Positions 21,811 through 32,798 of a stretch of 64,000 nt of DNA are shown one piece after another. Positions within the stretch are counted from its first letter, which is position 1. Each line of letters opens with the position of its first letter. The position numbers and the translations under genes are program-made. Below the pieces are notes generated by a model. That model searched no databases. It was not told where the DNA came from and saw nothing but the letters and a program-made list of their open reading frames with translations. The stretch is from NCBI RefSeq assembly GCF_000227115.2, contig NC_016482.1:1166054-1230053 (forward strand), given 5' to 3'. Source of the DNA: Naumovozyma dairenensis CBS 421. Its lineage: Eukaryota > Ascomycota > Saccharomycetes > Saccharomycetales > Saccharomycetaceae.

Positions 21811-22130
21811 TGAAAATTTAATTTGAAAACCAATAAAAAAATCGATTTTTCTCTTGAAACATTTCCCTGAAAAAATAACTCGGGAAATACTGTCGATGAC
21901 GCGAGAAAATCTTGGAAATTTCACAATATCGATATTTTCCACGTAATAAGCAAATAGGCGGAAATGGTAAGTATGCTGTCCAAGGGCGGTTAACCATTGA
22001 GGAAATACGAAACAATGATAGATATGCAGAATAATCGTAGAAGTAGAGTAGATTTCAACTTGTTCTTATATATTGGCTTTTTAGATTTTTTTATATTTGT
22101 TAAATAAGTGAACAAAAACATCGATCAAAA

Positions 22131-22901
22131 ATGGCTCCAGGTAAGAAAGTTGCTCCAGCTCCATTTGGTGCTAAATCCACCAAGTCTTCTAAGGCTAAGA
22201 ACCCATTGACTCACTCTACTCCAAAGAACTTTGGTATTGGTCAATCCATTCAACCAAAGAGAAACTTGTCCAGATACGTCAAATGGCCAGAATATGTTAG
22301 ATTACAAAGACAAAAGAAGATCTTATCTATCAGATTGAAGGTTCCACCAACCATTGCTCAATTCCAATACACTTTGGACAGAAACACTGCTTCTGAAACT
22401 TTCAAATTATTCAACAAATACAGACCAGAATCTTCAGCTGAAAAGAAGGAAAGATTAACTAAGGAAGCTGCTGCCATTGCTGAAGGTAAGACTAGACAAG
22501 AAGCTTCTCCAAAGCCATATGCTGTTAAGTTTGGTTTGAACCATGTTGTCTCTTTGATTGAAAACAAGAAGGCTAAGTTAGTTTTGATCGCTAATGATGT
22601 TGACCCAATTGAATTGGTTATTTTCTTACCAGCTTTATGTAAGAAGATGGGTGTTCCATACGCCATTGTCAAGGGTAAGGCTAGATTAGGTACTTTAGTT
22701 AACCAAAAGACTTCTGCTGTCGCTGCTTTGACTGAAGTTAGATCTGAAGATGAAGCTGCTTTAGCTAAGTTGGTTTCTACCATTGATGCTAACTTTGCTG
22801 ACAAATACGATGAAGTTAAGAAGCACTGGGGTGGTGGTATCATGGGCAACAAAGCTCAAGCTAAGATTGCCAAGAAGGCCAAAGCTTCTGAATCCGCTTA
22901 A
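22131..22901 (+). CDS. RPL8: 60S ribosomal protein L8 (eL8)
   Basis: A 256-residue protein, the same length as S. cerevisiae Rpl8A/Rpl8B, beginning [20 protein letters not shown]. The L7Ae/L30e/S12e RNA-binding fold is evident ([20 protein letters not shown], then [20 protein letters not shown]). Codon use is strongly biased toward the preferred yeast set (GCT, AAG, AGA, TTG), as expected of a highly expressed gene and unlike its neighbours. No intron. It occupies the RPL8B position of S. cerevisiae. Confidence 0.99.
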   Translation: MAPGKKVAPAPFGAKSTKSSKAKNPLTHSTPKNFGIGQSIQPKRNLSRYVKWPEYVRLQRQKKILSIRLKVPPTIAQFQYTLDRNTASETFKLFNKYRPESSAEKKERLTKEAAAIAEGKTRQEASPKPYAVKFGLNHVVSLIENKKAKLVLIANDVDPIELVIFLPALCKKMGVPYAIVKGKARLGTLVNQKTSAVAALTEVRSEDEAALAKLVSTIDANFADKYDEVKKHWGGGIMGNKAQAKIAKKAKASESA

Positions 22902-23327
22902 GTGGTTTGAAATATCAAGAAATATTTTTAATTTGCATGTAATTTAGTATTATTTTTATATATTTTAAAAACTTAAGAGAATAAATAATAAAAACCAATA
23001 AAAACTCAATAAGTAAGTAGGAATACAGCAACTTATGTATAGGTAAGGTAATGTCTAACGATAAATGAGGTGAGAAGATTAATTGCAATCGGCAAGTTTC
23101 AAATGAGTGTTTCGTGTACGACATTCTATCTTTAGAAGTATTCTATAGACCTAGCTTTGTACTAAGCTATTAAGAGGATATGCAAATGGATGTAATGATA
23201 CAAATCCGGACGGTTCACTTACATCGAAAGAGTTATCTTGGAATGTATGTCAGCATGCCTATATATGCATATTTTTATTTATCGAAACACACGCGTGTAA
23301 TCACAATAATCAGTACACTTTCCTGAA
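22902..23327. other. Convergent intergenic RPL8-LDB18
   Basis: Terminators of two converging genes in AT-rich DNA. S. cerevisiae has RNP1 near here; no RRM coding sequence is seen. Confidence 0.5.
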
Positions 23328-23888
23328 CTAAAACTCTATGGTATTTATTAGGTCGTCTATTTTTTGTGACATATCTGCAAGTTGAAATTGCATTTCTTGG
23401 AACCGAGCATTGATTGCGTAATTAGATTTCAAATAAAATCTAGAAAGTAAAAGAGACTTCATCAGTAACAATCTTGAATAGCTAAATAAATAAGGTAGTT
23501 TTGTTAAGCTTGTAGACTTCTCGGGGAAGGCCTGTATATTCGATATTGAATCCATATTAATTGATTGTTCGGATTCTTCTTCGAGCTCATTGAGATTAAA
23601 TAATAATTCCTTAATTGAATCAGCACAAACCAAGACTGTCTGTAACGGTAATGTTGATAGTGAGGAACTTGATTGTTCATCCATGGTGGAAATTGATTTA
23701 TTCAATAAAGCAAGCATTGTTTGATCGTATTTATTACCTTGGTAACATATACCGTACAGTTTAGAGGATAACGTAAGCACTTTGGACGGGATATCACTAT
23801 CCAATCCTGTCACATCTCCAATGGATTGTTCGAGAATGTCTACTCTAGCTTCCAACAAGTCAAGAATCTCGCTTATATTCTCTTTCAT
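23328..23888 (-). CDS. LDB18: Dynactin subunit Ldb18 (p24-like)
   Basis: Small coiled-coil component of the dynactin shoulder, needed for dynein-dependent spindle positioning. The ATG at 23888 gives 186 residues (S. cerevisiae 178); the frame is open 13 codons further upstream to a TTG that is not needed. Similarity is low but continuous: ILDLLEARVDILEQSIG matches the heptad-like start of Ldb18, LYGICYQGNKYDQTMLALL matches LHRLYFQGLKYSQDLLQLF, and the C-terminal LTKLPYLFSYSRLLLMKSLL matches its last helix region. The position between RPL8 and a FRE gene is the LDB18 slot of S. cerevisiae, which makes the call firm despite divergence. Confidence 0.85.
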   Translation of the reverse strand: MKENISEILDLLEARVDILEQSIGDVTGLDSDIPSKVLTLSSKLYGICYQGNKYDQTMLALLNKSISTMDEQSSSSLSTLPLQTVLVCADSIKELLFNLNELEEESEQSINMDSISNIQAFPEKSTSLTKLPYLFSYSRLLLMKSLLLSRFYLKSNYAINARFQEMQFQLADMSQKIDDLINTIEF

Positions 23889-24592
23889 GTTCCCAATTGT
23901 ATTACCATGTGCTTTAGTAGCGAGCAAAGTTTTACCGGTGTTTTTGGTCGAATTCTAGAAATATATATTGGCTTGTACTTCCACTTTGAAGATCGTTATA
24001 GTCTTAAGAATTGATTGTTATAAGAAAACATTGGAAGCTTGATAGCGCCGCTATAAATAAACCCATATATTCATATCACGTGCAAAAATGCCATTGGAGT
24101 CTCAGATATAATTCAGGAGCTGATTGTGTTGTCCCTATATATATACCACACGGGAATAAGAATCCAACAGGAATTAATTATTTCCGCTTCTTTTAAGTAC
24201 AAACAAACAGACAGTGGCCGTACGTAGGTGATAAACGGACAAATATTTAATCTACGTGATAATTCAAAGGAAAACGAGCGAGAGGGAGTAACAGGGAAAT
24301 AATGGCACCCATTTTCTTAAATATACATGGAAGAAACGCAGCAGTAGTAATCTCCTCAACTTTAGGAAGAACCCATTCTTAAGTATAAAGTTTATTCTGA
24401 AGAAGATGAGCGAAGGCTATGTTGCAGTCTCTTCAGATCTAATATTCGTTTTGGTTTTCTTGGATCATAATGCGATGTAAATATTTTGGTAGCATCAAGA
24501 TCAGACAATAACCATTTCCCATGTATAACTGTAAAACCACCAAACAGTAGTACAATCAATCTTTTTGATAGTTATATTGATCAACTACCTTT

Positions 24593-26689
24593 ATGCGAGA
24601 GAGATTTTACTGGCATACTCCCAAGAAGGATGTATGGGAAAAAAACTCCGTCATGGCATGTGCCTCATATTTAACTAAATTGGATTGGAATTATAAAACC
24701 AGTGCAGAAGAGCAAAAACAGCTACAATTTTATTCCACTCTATGCGATTATAAACCTGCCTTAGGTAGTTGGTCTCTTTGCATATATGGAATGTTAAATG
24801 ACAAAGGCATGAATCCAAATAATAGTACGTTTGAGAAATGTTTAGAATCTTTGCAAGGTTTATGTTCATTATCGAATTCTACTACTGCCAATCTGACAAT
24901 AGGTCAATATCATAATGTCTTGAACAATGCTACACGTTTTGCAATACCCGAACCTACTGACAGTACTAGGCCCATCGAGTACCCCGTGGCAATGAACCAG
25001 ACTTTCAGATCAAGATATGGAGAAGCTTTCCATACTCATGCATATAACCTTGATATAAGTAACTATTATGGGCTTCTTCTCTGTTCATACTTCCTATTTG
25101 TATTATTAGTAGCAAGCTGTTTCCAATATTGGGATCGTACAGGATTCAACGCCGTCTTATTTAAACATAAATTCTTCAATTACATTAGGGGCCATTTCCT
25201 TCTACCCACACTACTCAAGAATCATGCAAACTATACTAATTTCAAATCCATTACCCTTGGACTATTTCCAACAAGATTGGAAACCGCCTACTTATTCGGA
25301 TACCAATTGACACATCTCATATTTATATGTATAGATTATAATTATGACCCCTATAATTTGCTATTCAAATCAAAATCATTACAAAGAATACGTTTCTTTG
25401 CCGATAGAACAGGAATAATGGCATTTGCACAACTCCCATTAATCATTTTGTTTAGTACAAGAAACAATATATTTGAATATTTCACAGGTTTCAAATATTC
25501 CACTTTCATAATGTTCCATAAATGGATCGGTAGAACAATGGTCCTTGATCTAATATTACATGCCTTTGCATATACCATATATGCAGTAAACTATAAGAAC
25601 TTGAGTCACTCGAGTAAACAATCGTATTTCCAGTTCGGTATAGTAGCATGTTTCATCGCTATACTAATGATAATATTATCTATAGGTTTAATTAGGAAAA
25701 ATTTCTATGAAACTTTCCTTTATTCACATATAATATTGGCTATATTGTTTTTCTATTCATGTTGGAAGCATGTGGAAAAACTTGGTTGGAAAGAATGGAT
25801 TTTCAGCTCATTAGCTATTTGGGCCATGGAAAGAATATTCCGTCTAATACAATTGTTAAATTTCGGTGCCCCACTTGCTAAATTTCAATTATACGGCAAG
25901 GATCTCATTAGAATAACGATACCGAAAACTCCCAAGATGAATTGGAATGGTCGACCCGGTCAATATGGGTTTCTATACGTTTTACATCCTTTGATCTTTT
26001 GGCAATCACATCCTTTCACATTTATAGATGCTGATGACCATTTAATTATCGTTGCAAGAGCTAAAACTGGAGCCACTCATACCATTTTCAAACAATTGGT
26101 CAAACAAGGTGGATCTACACAATTTCATGTCTCAATAGAAGGCCCATATGGGACACCAACAAATTTGCATCATTTTACGAATGTATTATTATTAGCTGGA
26201 GGTAGTGGGCTACCGGGACTCCTTGACCATGCTTCCATTTTAGCACAAGATGCATTGAAATCAAATAAAATTGTATACATTACATTAATATTGGTGGTTC
26301 GTGGCCATGATATATTAAAAGCATTTAAAAAGGAAATATTAGCATTAAAACCATTGAAAATTAATTTAATTATATATGATACTGCCCTACAACTAGCCGG
26401 ATTTGGAGAAGCTACACCAAATTCAGATTCTACGAATTCATTTCATGAACCATTGTTACAATCAACGTCAAATATTCTGAAAGATTTGCAAGGATCTGCT
26501 ATTATCTATTATAAAAGGCCTAATTTGGAGAAAGTCCTGAGTGATGCATGTGATGAGAATAAAGGGTTAGCTATCGTGTGCTGCGGGCCTCCTAGTTTTG
26601 TAGATATAGTTAGAAATAATACTGCAAAACAAGTACTCAAACATCCTAATAAGGCAATTCAATACTTTGAAGAATTCCAATGTTGGTAA
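24593..26689 (+). CDS. FRE6-like: Ferric/cupric reductase, Fre6-like; 5' end possibly frameshifted
   Basis: Membrane flavocytochrome that reduces Fe(III) or Cu(II) with NADPH; Fre6 itself works at the vacuole. Visible: multiple membrane helices; haem-ligand His in HKWIGRTMVLDLILHAFAY and HIILAILFFYSCWKH; the FAD-binding motif QSHPFTF; NADPH-site motifs EGPYGTP, LAGGSGLPG and VCCGPPSFVD; and the family C-terminus QYFEEFQCW. The open frame from ATG 24593 gives 698 residues (family about 711) but lacks a signal peptide. A different frame upstream (24486-24645) contains RRMYGKK, resembling the mature N-terminus of Fre proteins (KTKMYGKL), and joins the main frame if the A7 run at 24639-24645 were A8. 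Either the assembly is short by one A or the gene is damaged at its start; no clean signal peptide was found even then. Position next to LDB18 matches S. cerevisiae FRE6 (COF1 missing between). Confidence 0.9.
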   Translation: MRERFYWHTPKKDVWEKNSVMACASYLTKLDWNYKTSAEEQKQLQFYSTLCDYKPALGSWSLCIYGMLNDKGMNPNNSTFEKCLESLQGLCSLSNSTTANLTIGQYHNVLNNATRFAIPEPTDSTRPIEYPVAMNQTFRSRYGEAFHTHAYNLDISNYYGLLLCSYFLFVLLVASCFQYWDRTGFNAVLFKHKFFNYIRGHFLLPTLLKNHANYTNFKSITLGLFPTRLETAYLFGYQLTHLIFICIDYNYDPYNLLFKSKSLQRIRFFADRTGIMAFAQLPLIILFSTRNNIFEYFTGFKYSTFIMFHKWIGRTMVLDLILHAFAYTIYAVNYKNLSHSSKQSYFQFGIVACFIAILMIILSIGLIRKNFYETFLYSHIILAILFFYSCWKHVEKLGWKEWIFSSLAIWAMERIFRLIQLLNFGAPLAKFQLYGKDLIRITIPKTPKMNWNGRPGQYGFLYVLHPLIFWQSHPFTFIDADDHLIIVARAKTGATHTIFKQLVKQGGSTQFHVSIEGPYGTPTNLHHFTNVLLLAGGSGLPGLLDHASILAQDALKSNKIVYITLILVVRGHDILKAFKKEILALKPLKINLIIYDTALQLAGFGEATPNSDSTNSFHEPLLQSTSNILKDLQGSAIIYYKRPNLEKVLSDACDENKGLAIVCCGPPSFVDIVRNNTAKQVLKHPNKAIQYFEEFQCW

Positions 26690-27147
26690 ATTAACTAAAC
26701 AAATGCATACATAGAACAAAAATAATAAAAGCATATACTTTGTAAACTGTATAAATTACATCATACCATACTTAGCACATCCTTCTTATATAGGAAACGT
26801 AAATATATATGTTGTTTATTACTACGATTTTACAACAGTGTAACTCATCATTTCCGGATCAAGTCAAGCGATGAGTTTCTCTCTTCTCCAATAGTCTATA
26901 AAGTATATAAGCAGTAAGTATTAAAAAATTGCTTTAAAGGACAGTTTAAAGAAATATTAGGAAAAAACAGATATATATAAGATATATCTTAAACTGATAT
27001 ATTAATATGATTGTAGATATACAGAATATATAAACGTAGAAACTTACTTTGTGGATATTATTATTAACGAAAAAATTTTTAACAGAAAAACATGAAGAAA
27101 GAAAATCGTCAAATTGTCATTAGATGATAGCACGGATCACCATCTAT
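26690..27147. other. Convergent intergenic FRE-HXT
   Basis: Very AT-rich spacer between the 3' ends of two genes; no feature seen. The synteny with S. cerevisiae chromosome XII ends here. Confidence 0.5.
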
Positions 27148-28872
27148 CTATTTACCAAGCATTCTCTTGTATAATGGCTTGTCATCACTAGCCATAGCAT
27201 TAACATCATAGTCAGCATCTCTTCTAGATGGTGGAACCCATTGGGCAGATTTCCATGGTAAGACACCTTCTTCCCACATAGTGTTTACTTCTTCTAATGT
27301 TAAACCTTTAGTTTCTGGAACAAATAAAAACACATATACCCAGGCAAAACATAGACAACCCATGAAAACATAACCGTAGTAGAAATCGATAGCACCAGTG
27401 ATAAATGGAGTGAAGAAACCTAGTAAGAAATTCCAGAACCAATTGGCTGCGATAGCTAACGACATACCCTTAGCTTTGATTCTTAATGGGAAGGATTCAG
27501 AAACAATAACATAAGCACATGGAGCCCAAGTGGTAGCAAAACAGAAAATGAAGAACATAGTGAAACAAATCATACAGTTACCAGCGCCCTTAGAAGATGG
27601 TTGATCTTTACCATTTGGCCATAATCTGGTGACACCGACGGAAGCGAAGACAACCATACAACAAATCATACCGGCAGCACCCCATAATAGACAAGTACGA
27701 CGGCCAAATCTATCAACAATGTAAATAGCTGGGAAGGTGGAGACAAAATTGACGACACCAATAATGACAGATGTTTGGAACCCATCATTTAGCCCCACAG
27801 AGGCAAAAATCAAAGTACCGTAGAAAAAGAAGTAGTTAGCACCAGTCAATTGTTGTAATGTTTGAATCATAATACCCATAATGACACGATGGAGGACCTT
27901 ACCCTTGGTTTGAAACAATTCACCCCATGAGGCAGAACCAGCGGCCTTTTCAAGTTCAACACCTGCAGTCAAGAACTCAACTTCAGCGATAACGGATGGA
28001 TCGTCAACTGAGACCTTGTTTGATCTAGCTACAGAACGTCTGGCTTCATCGAATTGACTGACTTCGATTAAGAAACGTGGAGATTCTGGGACGAAAAGCA
28101 TGGCAGCAATCATAAATAAGGCCCAAGCAAAACCTAAACCTAATGGAACTCTCCATTGAACAGAGTTAGAGTAGTTTCTGGTACCATAATTAGTACAGTA
28201 ACCTAAGAAAATACCTAAGGTAATCATCAATTGGTAACATGAGACTAAAGTACCTCTGACATGTTTTGGAGAAACTTCGGAAATCAATAATGGAGAATAG
28301 ACGGCAATACCACCAACACCCATACCAGAGATAATTCTACCGATAAAGTATTGGTACCATTTGTCAATAGAAGCGATTGAGATGACTAAACCGACCATAT
28401 AGACAATGGTAACAAAAACTAATGCCTTCCTACGACCGTAAATATCACCTAATCTGGAAAACGCTAGACCACCAATAGCACAACCGATATTGAAAATAGC
28501 TAATAATAAACCAGTTCTAACCTTAGACAAATAATAAGTACCATCAGCACGTTGTTGACCGAATCTTCTAATCCAATCAGTTTGAGAAACGAAACCGGAA
28601 ATGGTACCAGTATCCCAACCGTAAACGTAACCACCAAAGGCGATCATTAAACATAAAATTGAGACGGTAACATATTCAGAGGCTGGTTTCTTTGGCATTT
28701 CAGCAGGAGGGATATTTACATCATTGAAACCCTTATTTTCCTCCTCTTCACCTTTATTCGATGGAGCCTCCATTATTGAATGGGAACCCGATTCAGATGG
28801 TTGACTTTGAAAGTCATTATTAACTCTTTTTGGACCAATTGTTGGATCCGTAATAGGAACTTGGGAATCCAT
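27148..28872 (-). CDS. HXT: Hexose transporter, copy A (Hxt4/6/7-like)
   Basis: Major facilitator sugar porter importing glucose and fructose by facilitated diffusion. 574 residues, twelve membrane helices, with the family signatures: [15 protein letters not shown] in helix 1, [38 protein letters not shown] in helix 7, and [11 protein letters not shown] after helix 12. The hydrophilic N-terminal tail and the [19 protein letters not shown] entry into helix 1 resemble Hxt4/6/7 more than Hxt1. The helix 7 motif usually reads TGDNYFFYYG in S. cerevisiae transporters; here Asp is Ala, a change next to the sugar-contacting Asn. It is followed by a close paralogue in the same orientation (31022-32743). 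Confidence 0.97.
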   Translation of the reverse strand: MDSQVPITDPTIGPKRVNNDFQSQPSESGSHSIMEAPSNKGEEEENKGFNDVNIPPAEMPKKPASEYVTVSILCLMIAFGGYVYGWDTGTISGFVSQTDWIRRFGQQRADGTYYLSKVRTGLLLAIFNIGCAIGGLAFSRLGDIYGRRKALVFVTIVYMVGLVISIASIDKWYQYFIGRIISGMGVGGIAVYSPLLISEVSPKHVRGTLVSCYQLMITLGIFLGYCTNYGTRNYSNSVQWRVPLGLGFAWALFMIAAMLFVPESPRFLIEVSQFDEARRSVARSNKVSVDDPSVIAEVEFLTAGVELEKAAGSASWGELFQTKGKVLHRVIMGIMIQTLQQLTGANYFFFYGTLIFASVGLNDGFQTSVIIGVVNFVSTFPAIYIVDRFGRRTCLLWGAAGMICCMVVFASVGVTRLWPNGKDQPSSKGAGNCMICFTMFFIFCFATTWAPCAYVIVSESFPLRIKAKGMSLAIAANWFWNFLLGFFTPFITGAIDFYYGYVFMGCLCFAWVYVFLFVPETKGLTLEEVNTMWEEGVLPWKSAQWVPPSRRDADYDVNAMASDDKPLYKRMLGK

Positions 28873-28942
28873 TTTTTTGTTAATTTTTATTTTTTGGAGA
28901 AAATTTGTTTGCTTGCGAATGTATTAGTTTTAGTTTGTAATT

Positions 28943-28973
28943 GAAAAGTTTAATGAATGTGAATCAACTTTTC
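28943..28973 (-). promoter_or_regulatory. Conserved 8-bp inverted repeat upstream of HXT copy A
   Basis: GAAAAGTT and AACTTTTC form perfect 8-bp arms around a 15-base loop, 71-101 bases before the start codon. The same structure, with similar loop sequence, precedes HXT copy B. It could be an RNA stem-loop in the 5' leader or a palindromic protein site. Confidence 0.6.
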
Positions 28974-31021
28974 TTTGATGATATTTTTTATTTTCTAATT
29001 GTAAACTGAGAGGAAGAAAATTGAATCTCGAAAAAATTTCTAATAAGATAAAGATTTTATTCTGCTTTTATATCTAACTTTTCGCCCATCGATGTGTTAA
29101 ACTATCGAGGTTGAATTATTCACCATACCCCACACTGAATTCTCCAGTTCGAACTGAATCTTTCTTCTTTTTCAGCCTTGTTCTTTCTTAGTATCATGTA
29201 TAACAAACTCGAGCAAAGAATTTCAGCGATGGCATCTTTGCTCTCGAGACCATACCATTTTTTCTCCTCGTTGTGGTTTTTGTTTCTTTTTTTTGCACGT
29301 AATCTTTCTTATTCTCGACAGAATGCATTGTGTTCTACCCTTTTCTTTTGACATATTACTTTTTCTACGTAATGACTTGACATCTTCGAAGAGAGGAGGC
29401 GATGGACAGCAATTTGTTTGTCGCATTTCTTACTTTGGAGGAAGGGCTCTGGGTGGAGATATCCCCCTTGCTGGATTGGTACTGGTGCTGGAGGGGTAAC
29501 CATCTCCCCTTACAGCACCTACGTAAGTTACAGGCGGGCTGGGGATTGTCCCGAGAATATCCGATAGCGAGAGAGAGGGGAATACAGAGGGTAACAGCAA
29601 TTGCAAATTGAAAACCACCACGGTGTTGTCGGGAAGAAAGAAGAAAGGGGAAGGACCTCCTGAAAAGGAAAAACCCCACAAGTTCGAATAATGCAAATGG
29701 CTGAAAAATAGGGGAAGGGTTTAAGTTCATTTCTTAAAAAACGGAGTTTATTAGAGCACAGCCGTTTTTTGTATTCTAGTTATCTTCGAAGTTAATTTCT
29801 TTTTTGGGCACAAAGTTGTTAGTGGACAGAACGCTCGAAAGGGGAGTCTACTTTCGGAAGGGAAAAAAGGTGGAGAAGAGGTTTTTTGAGCTACAGTTCC
29901 CCACAACGGGAGCCTTGTTTTCGCCTACCTATTTCAATTTCTTAACTGTAAAAAAAAACTGAAGCATAACTCTATATCTTCAAATCAAATCAGGTTAGTA
30001 ACTGCGGTTCTGTTACACACTAATAGAAGAATACGAAAGATATGTTCAATATACTCTTAAGTCACGGGTTCACCTTATCGGGAAGGAAGAAGTACAGTTG
30101 GACATTCAAAATAGAGGAAGGAGCAATTGTACGTACAATATAACTTATGGGCTAGTGCCACAATAATGTAAAACAGTACCACAGCGTCATCCCTTCTTTT
30201 ACATCAATTCAAAGCAAAACTTGCTACCAAAAATATACGTAACCTTAGTGGCTATTGTCTCAACTTGAAACTGTATAGAACATATTTCCAACAAATAAAT
30301 GGCCGCCCTTTGCAATGTCCTTTCGCAAAGAAAAGAATATGCTTTATCATAGTTCGGAAAATCTAAGACCCTAACTATATCTATAATATCCTCTCTCTTA
30401 GAACTACATGTATATCCAATTTTTTCCCAAACCAGCAAAAAAAAGGAAAAAGGATACATGGCGTTTAACGTGGATTACAAATCTTGGAATTAATATCATT
30501 GTGAGGTTCTTCATGTGTCCTTCGGTCACATTCCCATTCGGTAATTCTGGAAGGAAGAAATAATTGAAAACCAACTTTCCCTAATATTCAAAGTTCGTAG
30601 TACTTAAAAATCTCGATCAAGTAACCTGGATTCAAGACTCTATAACGAATGACATGGAGGAAATATGATGCGCTTAATTGTGTATCTCCGAAGATGAAGT
30701 AAATATTATTATGAAATAATCTTAAATATAGGGAAAATATGTGAAGTTAACGACAAAATATGAAACTGAACATTTCCCCAAAAAATTTCCTCTAATACTA
30801 ATAACATCTATTTCCGACAAAGTTAAGTTTTTACAAAAGGAAATTAATTATAAAAATACAATAAAAGAAAAACATTTAAAAATAGAAATTGCTTATTATT
30901 ATATAAATATATTCATAAGATTTTACTATATTGTATAAAGCAAAATAATTTGATAGAATTAAGTATAAGTATTAAAAATAGAGAAAAATAGTCATTAAAC
31001 ACCCATTGAATTTAAAGAAGC
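28974..31021. other. Long intergenic promoter region between the two HXT genes
   Basis: Two kilobases without a credible gene. HXT promoters in S. cerevisiae are also long, with dispersed Rgt1 and Mig1 sites. One CGGAAAA (Rgt1-like, near 30355) and several C4-5 tracts (near 29463 and 29508) are seen, but such short motifs are weak evidence. The open frames near 29300-29730 lie on both strands and look like chance frames in a GC-richer patch. Confidence 0.5.
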
Positions 31022-32743
31022 TTATTTACCAAGCATTCTCTTGAATAATGGTTTGTCATCATTAGCCATAGCATTAACATCATAATCAGCACCTCTCTTG
31101 TTTGGTGGGACCCATTCAGATGATTTCCATGGTAAGACACCTTCTTCCCACATAGTGTTGACTTCTTCTAAGGTCAAACCTTTAGTTTCTGGAATGAAGA
31201 AGAAAACGTAAACCCAGGAGAAACATAGACAACCCATGAAAACGTAACCATAGTAGAAGTTAATAGCACCAGTGATAAATGGAGTAAAGAAACCTAGTAA
31301 GAAATTCCACATCCAGTTAGCAGCAATGGCCAATGACATACCCTTAGCCTTAATTCTCAATGGGAAGGATTCGGAGACAATAACATAGGCACATGGAGCC
31401 CAAGTGGTAGCAAAACAGAAAATGAAGAACATAGTGAAACAAATCATACAGTTACCAGCACCCTTAGAAGATGGTTGATCTTGACCATTTGGCCATAATC
31501 TGGTGACACCGACGGAAGCGAAGACAACCATACAACAAATCATACCGGCAGCACCCCATAATAGACAAGTACGACGGCCAAATCTATCAACAATGTAAAT
31601 AGCTGGGAAGGTGGAGACAAAATTGACGACACCAATAATGACAGATGTTTCGAAACCATCTTCTAAACCAGAAGAAGCGAAAATCAAAGTACCGTAGAAG
31701 AAGAAGTAGTTTGCACCAGTCAATTGTTGTAATGTTTGAACCATAATACCCATAATAACACGATGTAAAATCTTACCCTTGGTTTGGAACAATTCACCCC
31801 ATGAAGCAGAACCAGCAGCCTTTTCAGCTTCAACACCTGCAGTCAAAAATTCGACTTCAGCGATAACAGATGGATCATCGACAGTTAATTTATTGGATCT
31901 AGCGACAGAAAGCTTAGCTTCTTCGAATTGACCGACTTCGATCAAGTAACGTGGAGATTCTGGGACGAAGAACATGGCAGCAATCATAAATAAGGCCCAA
32001 GCAAAACCTAAACCTAATGGAACTCTCCATTGAACAGAGTTAGAGTAGTTTCTGGTACCATAATTAGTACAGTAACCTAAGAAAATACCTAAGGTAATCA
32101 TCAATTGGTAACATGAGACTAAAGTACCTCTGACATGTTTTGGAGAAACTTCGGAAATCAATAATGGAGAATAGACGGCAATACCACCAACACCCATACC
32201 AGAGATAATTCTACCGATAAAGTATTGGTACCATTTGTCAATAGAAGCAATAGAAATAATTAAACCGACCATATAGACAACGGTGACAAAAACTAAAGCC
32301 TTTCTACGACCGTAAATATCACCTAATCTGGAGAACAATAGACCACCAATAGCACAACCGATATTGAAGATAGCTAATAATAAACCAGTTCTAACTTTAG
32401 ATAAATAATGAGTACCATCGTGATGCTTTTGACCGAATCTTCTAATCCAATCAGTTTGAGAAACGAAACCGGAAATGGTACCAGTATCCCAACCGTAAAC
32501 GTAACCACCAAAGGCGATCATTAGACATAAAATAGAGACGGTAACATATTCAGAGGCTGGCTTCTTTGGCATTTCATGAGGAGCGATTTCATTATCACCG
32601 AAATCTTTCATTTCATCATCTTCACCCTTATTTGATTGGTTTTCTAAAATCGAGTGAGATCCAGAATCAGATGGGGCCAAATCGTTATCATTAACATTTT
32701 GGGAACCAACTGCTGGATCAGCAACGGATGTTTCGTTATTCAT
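31022..32743 (-). CDS. HXT: Hexose transporter, copy B (Hxt4/6/7-like)
   Basis: 573-residue paralogue of copy A with the same twelve-helix architecture and signatures, including the Ala variant in helix 7 ([14 protein letters not shown]). Most differences lie in the N-terminal tail, in the loop after PESPR and in the helix 1-2 loop (KHHDGTHY here against QRADGTYY in copy A). The middle of the gene is identical in DNA to copy A over at least 276 bp, so the pair is either very young or kept alike by gene conversion. Each copy has its own long upstream region, which would allow different glucose responses. Confidence 0.97.
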   Translation of the reverse strand: MNNETSVADPAVGSQNVNDNDLAPSDSGSHSILENQSNKGEDDEMKDFGDNEIAPHEMPKKPASEYVTVSILCLMIAFGGYVYGWDTGTISGFVSQTDWIRRFGQKHHDGTHYLSKVRTGLLLAIFNIGCAIGGLLFSRLGDIYGRRKALVFVTVVYMVGLIISIASIDKWYQYFIGRIISGMGVGGIAVYSPLLISEVSPKHVRGTLVSCYQLMITLGIFLGYCTNYGTRNYSNSVQWRVPLGLGFAWALFMIAAMFFVPESPRYLIEVGQFEEAKLSVARSNKLTVDDPSVIAEVEFLTAGVEAEKAAGSASWGELFQTKGKILHRVIMGIMVQTLQQLTGANYFFFYGTLIFASSGLEDGFETSVIIGVVNFVSTFPAIYIVDRFGRRTCLLWGAAGMICCMVVFASVGVTRLWPNGQDQPSSKGAGNCMICFTMFFIFCFATTWAPCAYVIVSESFPLRIKAKGMSLAIAANWMWNFLLGFFTPFITGAINFYYGYVFMGCLCFSWVYVFFFIPETKGLTLEEVNTMWEEGVLPWKSSEWVPPNKRGADYDVNAMANDDKPLFKRMLGK

Positions 32744-32767
32744 TTTTGAGGGAGCTTTTTTTTAGTT

Positions 32768-32798
32768 GAAAAGTTTTGTGAGTGTGAATCAACTTTTC
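32768..32798 (-). promoter_or_regulatory. Conserved 8-bp inverted repeat upstream of HXT copy B
   Basis: GAAAAGTT at 32768-32775 and AACTTTTC at 32791-32798, 25-55 bases before the start codon. This is the counterpart of the structure upstream of copy A; the following TTGATGAT context is also shared. Confidence 0.6.
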
